From NCBI GenBank assembly GCA_964472505.1, contig CAYYQW010000078.1, forward strand, positions 1 to 17,130: DNA of 17,130 bases, read 5' to 3'. Position numbers and translations under genes: made by a program. This stretch comes from JAYEIA01 sp964472505. GTDB taxonomy: Bacteria > Bacteroidota > Bacteroidia > Bacteroidales > JAADGE01. Below, piece by piece: positions 13,331 through 17,130 of this stretch. The stretch's first letter is position 1, and each line of letters starts with the position of its first letter. A model generated the notes under the pieces. That model worked only from the letters and a program-made list of their open reading frames with translations, was not told the DNA's origin and searched no databases.

Positions 13331-15289
13331 TTATAATCCGGGTTTAACCAATTCCCGAAAATGCTCATAAATCATAACCATTGCTAAAGTATCTAATTCG
13401 CAATATTTCAACAACGCACTTCTTAACTCATTGATTTCAGGCTCTTCCATATCTGAATATTGCAATTTAGCATAAGCAGTTAATGCTGCTCCGCCGTCGG
13501 CGATATCATCTATTTCGGATAAGGTGTTTTTTATTTGCATTTCAGTCCATCCCGCAAAAAGAGCCGGCAACATTTTATAAGGACTCTTGACGCTATCCTT
13601 TTCAATTTCGAGCCAAACATGTTTTTGGGAGAAATTTTTACTTGATACCTTTATTTTATTCAACGGTTTTGAATACTTGTTCCGGAGAAATTCACTTGAA
13701 TTCAATGCAGCGGGCAAAACTTCTTTTATGGAATTGGAACCTTTCGTTAACGGATTATAATAATAACGCTTCACAACATCCCATAAATCAACCATGTCTC
13801 GCTTCCCTTTCCATTCCTCGACACTTTCGGCTTTAGAATGAGAAATGCTCTGTATGAACTTTATTAACGCCTTTTTATCTTTTTCCTTGGAATCAAGTAA
13901 TTGTTCATAAATAATATTAAGAATTGAGTTCTCGTGAGTTGAATATCTAAAAATCGTTCCCTTGTCCTTTTCTAAAGCTTTTTTTAATGACCGAACAAAC
14001 TCAAAATTTGGAAATTCTCCGGCTTTAGTGTTTAAATATTCAGCAGCATGCTCAATTTTCCCGTTTTTATGATAGGTATGATGAGAAAACTGAAAAGCTA
14101 TTTGTTCATAAGGCTTTAATCCTTTATTAAACGGCAAAGCAACGGCACTTGTTTCAAAATCTATAAAATGCAAAGGGAATACCCATTTTCTCATCTCTTT
14201 CTTTAATCCTTTCACATTAACATACAAACTGTTATCCTTCTTGACTTCTTTCTCTATTTGAAGCCATTGCCTGTGAGAAGTCGTTAATTTATCTTCTTCA
14301 ACTTCTAATCCTATATCCTCTTTTTTTATTTGATCCTTAAAAAAAATCCCTTTCTCAAATAATTCCTCCCCCTTACTAAAAAAATAGATGTCAAAAATAT
14401 TCGGCTTTTTAAACTCTTTTTCAGTCCAACCGTGCTGTCTTTTGAAACACTCGTTAAACCCTGATTTAAACTTATCGTTTTCACTTCTGAATTCACAGGA
14501 TTTGCAGGCACTAAAAGAAGTTTTCCAATTGGCATATTCATCATTTTTGTACCATTTTTTAAACTGCTCAATGGCTTTTTTGAATGTTAAGTTGTCGTAA
14601 TACTTATGTTTATTGCCTTCAATATCTGCAACAATTTGAGTAATATTTTTTCTGCTTAAAACGGCGTTTCCGGTTTCTTCAACGGAACTTACCTTTTTCA
14701 AGATACCGGTTCTGTTTTCTTCTTTGTGACTGATTCTAAAAAGTTGATTTAAGCCTGTGATACTCGCTTTCTTAGATTTATCGGCCATCATTATGTATGA
14801 CTGTATTTCCCATTTAGGAAAACATAACTGCATCACATGTTTTTGAAAAGCGATATCGAAGAGATAAGGTTTCCAAGAACTTACCAACTCACCCTTCTTT
14901 CCGGTAAATAGATTTTCATTGTCCGGATTGAAAGATTTTGCTTTAACTTCTATTAATTCTATCTTATTTCCTTTTTTTATCAGAATATCAGTTCTGATAA
15001 ATAAACCGGCCTTTAGAAATGCAGCCTCATAAATAATTACATTTTTGCGCTTTAAAAGCTCTTGTGTCTGCTTCCACAAAAGTCGGTAATCCCAATCATT
15101 ACCTTCGATCAGTACTCCGCCGGGATAATACATCCGAGTCAACTCTTCGACCTGAAAACCGCCTGCGGCCAATGCCTCTAAGAATGTGTCAGAGGACTTT
15201 GCATCGGCATATTTCTCTTTCTTTGAGTAATAAAGTTTATTAGGACATTCAAGTCCAAGCTTAAATCGTGATTTTGTAAGTACTTTCAT
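13331..15289 (-). CDS. DUF2779 protein: Cas4-like nuclease fused to DEDD exonuclease domain
   Basis: The 652-aa product has two enzymatic halves. The N-terminal half (1-290) looks like a Cas4/RecB-type PD-(D/E)XK nuclease: Asp101 (R-T-D-I-L-I) and E-V-K (Glu114, Lys116) form the core, and four cysteines (Cys15, Cys262, Cys265, Cys281) have the C...CxxC...C spacing that holds an iron-sulfur cluster in Cas4 and AddB. The C-terminal half (about 370-645) is the DUF2779 domain, RNase H-like, with Asp377-x-Glu379 (F-I-D-F-E-T), Y-S-T-H-E-N (449-454), Asp501 and C-E-L-D (Asp633) as likely DEDD metal ligands. A DNA-processing role in repair or defence is inferred, and the substrate is not known. It stands alone, with no cas1/cas2, helicase or methylase nearby, and converges with the LytTR gene. 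Confidence 0.85.
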   Translation of the reverse strand: MKVLTKSRFKLGLECPNKLYYSKKEKYADAKSSDTFLEALAAGGFQVEELTRMYYPGGVLIEGNDWDYRLLWKQTQELLKRKNVIIYEAAFLKAGLFIRTDILIKKGNKIELIEVKAKSFNPDNENLFTGKKGELVSSWKPYLFDIAFQKHVMQLCFPKWEIQSYIMMADKSKKASITGLNQLFRISHKEENRTGILKKVSSVEETGNAVLSRKNITQIVADIEGNKHKYYDNLTFKKAIEQFKKWYKNDEYANWKTSFSACKSCEFRSENDKFKSGFNECFKRQHGWTEKEFKKPNIFDIYFFSKGEELFEKGIFFKDQIKKEDIGLEVEEDKLTTSHRQWLQIEKEVKKDNSLYVNVKGLKKEMRKWVFPLHFIDFETSAVALPFNKGLKPYEQIAFQFSHHTYHKNGKIEHAAEYLNTKAGEFPNFEFVRSLKKALEKDKGTIFRYSTHENSILNIIYEQLLDSKEKDKKALIKFIQSISHSKAESVEEWKGKRDMVDLWDVVKRYYYNPLTKGSNSIKEVLPAALNSSEFLRNKYSKPLNKIKVSSKNFSQKHVWLEIEKDSVKSPYKMLPALFAGWTEMQIKNTLSEIDDIADGGAALTAYAKLQYSDMEEPEINELRSALLKYCELDTLAMVMIYEHFRELVKPGL

Positions 15290-15528
15290 AATATAAAATA
15301 ACTGTTTAACTCAGGTCATGATATTCCGTGAGTTGATTCCGTTAATTGTTTCGTGTTTTTCTGCATGCTGCTGTTGGCTTTTTCCCGTATGCAACACTTG
15401 CATCTACACAATAGCATTTATTTGGCATATAGGGGTACTATATTTTTGTCGCGCTAAATTTACATTTTTTAATTTAAACTTGAAAATATTTCTTAAATTA
15501 TTTATTGAATTAAGCGGATAACTAATAC

Positions 15529-15735
15529 TTATAACTTCTTCTGAGCCAAGTGCCGCATATATTTAGTGATGACCGTCTCGGCAATCGGAATCGCACTCGG
15601 TTTTGATATATCGGCTTCGACAGGCGGTTCCTGAGCAGCAGCCGAAGGACTCAGCCTCCGAACACTTCCGTAGGCTGAGCTTGTCGAAGCCGGTGATAAA
15701 TGCTTGGATGTAAAATAATAATTTGTAGTACTCAT
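15529..15735 (-). pseudogene. 68-codon ORF built around a repeat, possible gene relic
   Basis: The reading frame starts at the ATG at 15735 and passes through the palindromic element at 15612-15692, which encodes its Ser/Ala/Pro-rich middle. The last 30 or so residues (K-P-S-A-I-P-I-A-E-T-V-I-T-K-Y-M-R-H-L) read like a helical natural protein and loosely resemble the start of the N-terminal SAM-like domain of tyrosine recombinases, but the frame stops immediately and no continuation is found downstream in AT-rich DNA. It is most likely a relic or a chance ORF. Confidence 0.2.
15612..15692. repeat. REP-like nested palindrome with CTTCGACA arms
   Basis: Outer arms CGGCTTCGACA (15612-15622) and TGTCGAAGCCG (15682-15692) are perfectly complementary over 11 bp. 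Nested inside, CTCAGCCT (15650-15657) pairs with AGGCTGAG (15672-15679). From general knowledge, the GGCTGAGCTTGTCGAAGCC type string is a widely dispersed intergenic repeat in bacteria. It is GC-rich against an AT-rich background. Confidence 0.7.
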
Positions 15736-15894
15736 GCGCCTAATTCAAATTATTTATTTACAATGTTTTCCGTTTACATTCATTTGTACCTATATAAAAT
15801 ACGGAAAGCAGAGAATATTAATGGTATAAAAGGTTTCGGTTTTTAGGTTTAGAATCAATAAGCTTAAGTCTTTAAGCATTTCACCCGACATAAA

Positions 15895-16350
15895 CTATAA
15901 GCGTTTCATATTCACATTAAAGACAACATAAATATAGTAAAAGCCGTCATAAGTAGTTAATCTGGGCGCTCTTGATACAGAAATATTCGCGACTTGATCG
16001 GGGTGAGATTTTTTAAATTTCTTAATTAGTTCGACCTCAAAACTTTTGGCATTCTTCATACTGGTCGTTTTATAAATTCTTGAAATGTATCTCCAGGTTC
16101 TTCTGTAGTCGCCATAATCCGTTCTCACATCAGTGTCGCCGGATACTCCGATTTTGATTATATCTGCAATATCAAGTATTGCATTAACACGCATGGTAAC
16201 TCTTCGTTTTGTCACCGTATAATACAGATGACCGGTTATAGGATCCTTCCCTACTAATAAGGGTACTTTCCCATACCGTATAGTTCTAAAGATTTTAGAA
16301 AATCCTTTTCTGTTTGCTACCGGGTGCAATTCCATTGGTTTTATTCCCAT
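15895..16350 (-). CDS. Hypothetical protein, possibly GIY-YIG/T5orf172-like
   Basis: The 151-aa basic protein shows no signal peptide or membrane segment. The centre reads I-I-K-I-G-V-S-G-D-T-D-V-R (residues 64-76), followed by R-I-Y-K-T-T-S at 91-97, then A-K-S-F-E-V-E-L-I-K-K-F (101-112). This order (K-I-G-x-S, Arg, strand, then an E-x-x-L-x-x-x-F helix) is like GIY-YIG or Mug113/T5orf172 nuclease-fold proteins, with Arg76 and Glu105 as candidate catalytic residues. A canonical GIY...YIG pair is not seen; L-Y-Y-T-V-T (42-47) may replace the first strand. The match is by eye and uncertain. The ATG at 16350 lies beside a TATATTTG box, so the mRNA may be leaderless, or translation may start at Met6. 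It is isolated between repeat-rich gaps, which suggests an accessory origin. Confidence 0.55.
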   Translation of the reverse strand: MGIKPMELHPVANRKGFSKIFRTIRYGKVPLLVGKDPITGHLYYTVTKRRVTMRVNAILDIADIIKIGVSGDTDVRTDYGDYRRTWRYISRIYKTTSMKNAKSFEVELIKKFKKSHPDQVANISVSRAPRLTTYDGFYYIYVVFNVNMKRL

Positions 16351-16358
16351 ATCAATGA

Positions 16359-16366
16359 CAAATATA
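16359..16366 (-). promoter_or_regulatory. -7 box candidate for the GIY-YIG-like gene
   Basis: The minus strand reads TATATTTG here, an exact TAnnTTTG match, but no TTTG -33 box lies 17-23 bp upstream. Transcription would begin within a few bases of the ATG at 16350. Confidence 0.3.
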
Positions 16367-16552
16367 ATAGATTTATGTAAACTTTATATATATTATGTCT
16401 ATTTTTTAGGCCAAACGTGTTTAACTCATTAAATCAAATTCTCTGTACTCTTCATTCCACGCGGCTTTAGCGTGATTTATTAATAAATCAAAAAAATGTC
16501 GTTTTGTTAAGATATATACTTAAAAAGCTAAAAATATTGTCTATGAGCTTGA

Positions 16553-16696
16553 CAACAACGAGTTCCACAGCCATTCAGCGCAAGCTTGACAGTTTTTCAA
16601 AAAGTAGATTCTTCCGATTACACCATTCGCCAAGCAACCAAAGGAGGCTTTATTCAAGTACGAGCCAAGCAAATGCAGGGGCTTTCACGCGTTTAA
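16553..16696 (+). pseudogene. Open frame without a start, possible 3' gene fragment
   Basis: Forty-seven codons are open between a TGA at 16550-16552 and a TAA at 16694-16696 with no ATG. The end, D-S-S-D-Y-T-I-R-Q-A-T-K-G-G-F-I-Q-V-R-A (from about 16610), has natural-looking composition with strand-like alternation, unlike the other frames here. It could be the C-terminal remnant of a decayed gene. No family is recognised. Confidence 0.25.
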
Positions 16697-16753
16697 ATCA
16701 AATAACTTGCGATACCCCGTTGAGCCAAGGCTACATCCAAAACAAAAGTCCAA

Positions 16754-16778
16754 GTTCGGCGGTCGGCTCTGCCGCCGT
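16754..16778 (+). repeat. REP-like 25-bp element, copy 1
   Basis: This is a GC-rich 25-mer whose core CGGCGG...CCGCCG can itself form a hairpin. The exact reverse complement occurs at 16997-17021, so the two copies form a perfect 25-bp inverted repeat around 218 bp. Confidence 0.8.
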
Positions 16779-16930
16779 CGTTTTATTTCTAAGGCTTTGC
16801 CCGGATAGGCTGACGAACCGGAAATAATATGTATTTTTGAAAAAAAAACCATGCCCCCGGCTTCAAAATGAAAAAAAGGGAAGGCGTTTACATTCTGACA
16901 CTATAATTTTCTGGGCAAGAAATTATGCCG

Positions 16931-17035
16931 ATGAAAAAAATATTCTTGATCTTAGTATTATTAGTTTTTTCCGGAAACCGGTCAAATAATATTACAACGG
17001 CGGCAGAGCCGACCGCCGAACGCACCACAGCATAG
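16931..17035 (+). pseudogene. Signal-peptide ORF disrupted by a repeat
   Basis: The ATG at 16931 opens with M-K-K-I-F-L-I-L-V-L-L-V-F-S-G, a typical export signal. The frame then runs into the REP-like copy at 16997-17021, encoding T-A-A-E-P-T-A-E-R, and stops at TAG 17033-17035 after 34 codons. The likely explanation is the 5' end of an exported-protein gene cut off by repeat insertion or rearrangement. A genuine short secreted peptide is less likely. Confidence 0.35.
16997..17021 (-). repeat. REP-like 25-bp element, copy 2 (inverted)
   Basis: It is the exact reverse complement of 16754-16778. It lies inside the short signal-peptide ORF at 16931-17035. Confidence 0.8.
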
Positions 17036-17094
17036 AGCGACCGGGAAAAAACCCTTCCGCCGGGCAAAAAACAAAAAAAACTTTGCCACAAAAA

Positions 17095-17126
17095 AAGCCT
17101 CATCAGTCGTTTGACTGATGAGGCTT
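17095..17126 (-). terminator. Intrinsic terminator for a gene entering from the right
   Basis: A 14-bp perfect stem (17095-17108 with 17113-17126) has the loop GTTT. On the minus strand it is followed by seven T (complement of A at 17090-17096), while the plus side has only AAAA. This implies a minus-strand transcript from beyond position 17130. Confidence 0.85.
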
Positions 17127-17130
17127 AAAA

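Larger units (their letters stand above)
15290..15894. other. Gene-poor region with a palindromic repeat
   Basis: These 605 bases lie between two minus-strand genes. I see no convincing gene. 15340-15440 has GC content closer to coding DNA, with short self-complementary pieces (TGCAA...TTGCA around 15391-15403). 15430-15530 and 15736-15894 are AT-rich. The centre, 15529-15735, is open on the minus strand but is largely a repeat element, described separately. Confidence 0.5.
16351..17130. other. Repeat-rich region without an intact gene
   Basis: These 780 bases hold an AT-rich promoter-like part (16351-16550), a broken ORF (16553-16696), two inverted copies of a REP-like element (16754-16778, 16997-17021), a disrupted signal-peptide ORF (16931-17035) and a terminator (17095-17126). 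Longer open frames at 16504-16827 (plus) and 16888-17103 (minus) are probably non-coding: both read through the repeat and lack protein-like composition. Confidence 0.55.

Noticed and set aside
13331..15289. CRISPR-associated cas4 gene
   Set aside because: The nuclease half is Cas4-like, but the C-terminal DUF2779 exonuclease domain and the absence of cas1, cas2 or repeats argue against a CRISPR role.
15318..15521. 67-codon plus-strand ORF rich in Cys and Phe
   Set aside because: Its composition is that of translated AT-rich DNA, with no ribosome site and no plausible fold.
16504..16827. 107-codon plus-strand ORF
   Set aside because: It reads through the REP-like 25-mer, and its Ser/Thr/Arg-rich sequence does not look protein-like. 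Another frame (16553-16696) looks more natural for part of the stretch.
16888..17103. 71-codon minus-strand ORF starting with a hydrophobic segment
   Set aside because: It overlaps the REP-like copy on the opposite strand, and the hydrophobic start comes from A/T-rich DNA next to the terminator.

Overview
The window looks like a stretch of a Bacteroidota chromosome. It is AT-rich, several genes have promoters of the Bacteroidota form (TTTG, 17-20 bp, TAnnTTTG), the lipoproteins have a short signal peptide ending in S-C, and the gene content is typical of that phylum: DPP5-like S9 peptidase, LytS/LytTR pair, DUF1987/SiaC and DUF2779. I cannot place it more finely. I see no rRNA, tRNA, CRISPR array, intact transposase or phage module.

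Layout. 1-947: a palindrome-rich leader and a small lipoprotein. 948-1324: a terminator-like hairpin and four copies, in alternating orientation, of a short dispersed repeat. 1325-5561 (minus): a three-gene operon like the SiaA-SiaB-SiaC partner-switching system. It holds a soluble five-PAS PP2C phosphatase, two SiaB-type kinases fused in tandem in one protein, and a SiaC phosphoprotein. No SiaD diguanylate cyclase is present. 5734-6501: an NAD-type short-chain dehydrogenase with a near-perfect promoter and its own terminator. 6565-6680: a pair of related perfect palindromes that also supply the stop codon of the next gene. 6679-8787 (minus): an S9 serine peptidase lipoprotein. 9020-10552: a Tyr/Asp-Gly-rich lipoprotein, a possible 29-codon ORF, and a secreted protein made of two 45-residue repeats. 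10840-13197: an orphan MotA/TolQ/ExbB-type membrane protein divergent from an overlapping LytS-type kinase and LytTR regulator pair. 13331-15289 (minus): a DUF2779 protein combining a Cas4-like PD-(D/E)XK nuclease with a DEDD-type exonuclease domain. 15290-17130: a gene-poor, repeat-rich end with a possible GIY-YIG-like protein, REP-like palindromes, broken ORFs and a terminator for a gene entering from the right.

How the genes fit together. The best supported functional unit is the Sia-like cassette. The PAS array probably senses a cytoplasmic signal and controls the PP2C phosphatase, the double SiaB probably phosphorylates SiaC, and the phosphorylation state of SiaC would control a target encoded elsewhere. 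The second unit is the LytS/LytTR pair, which may regulate the divergent ExbB-like gene. The other genes look like independent transcription units separated by terminators and mobile-looking palindromic repeats.
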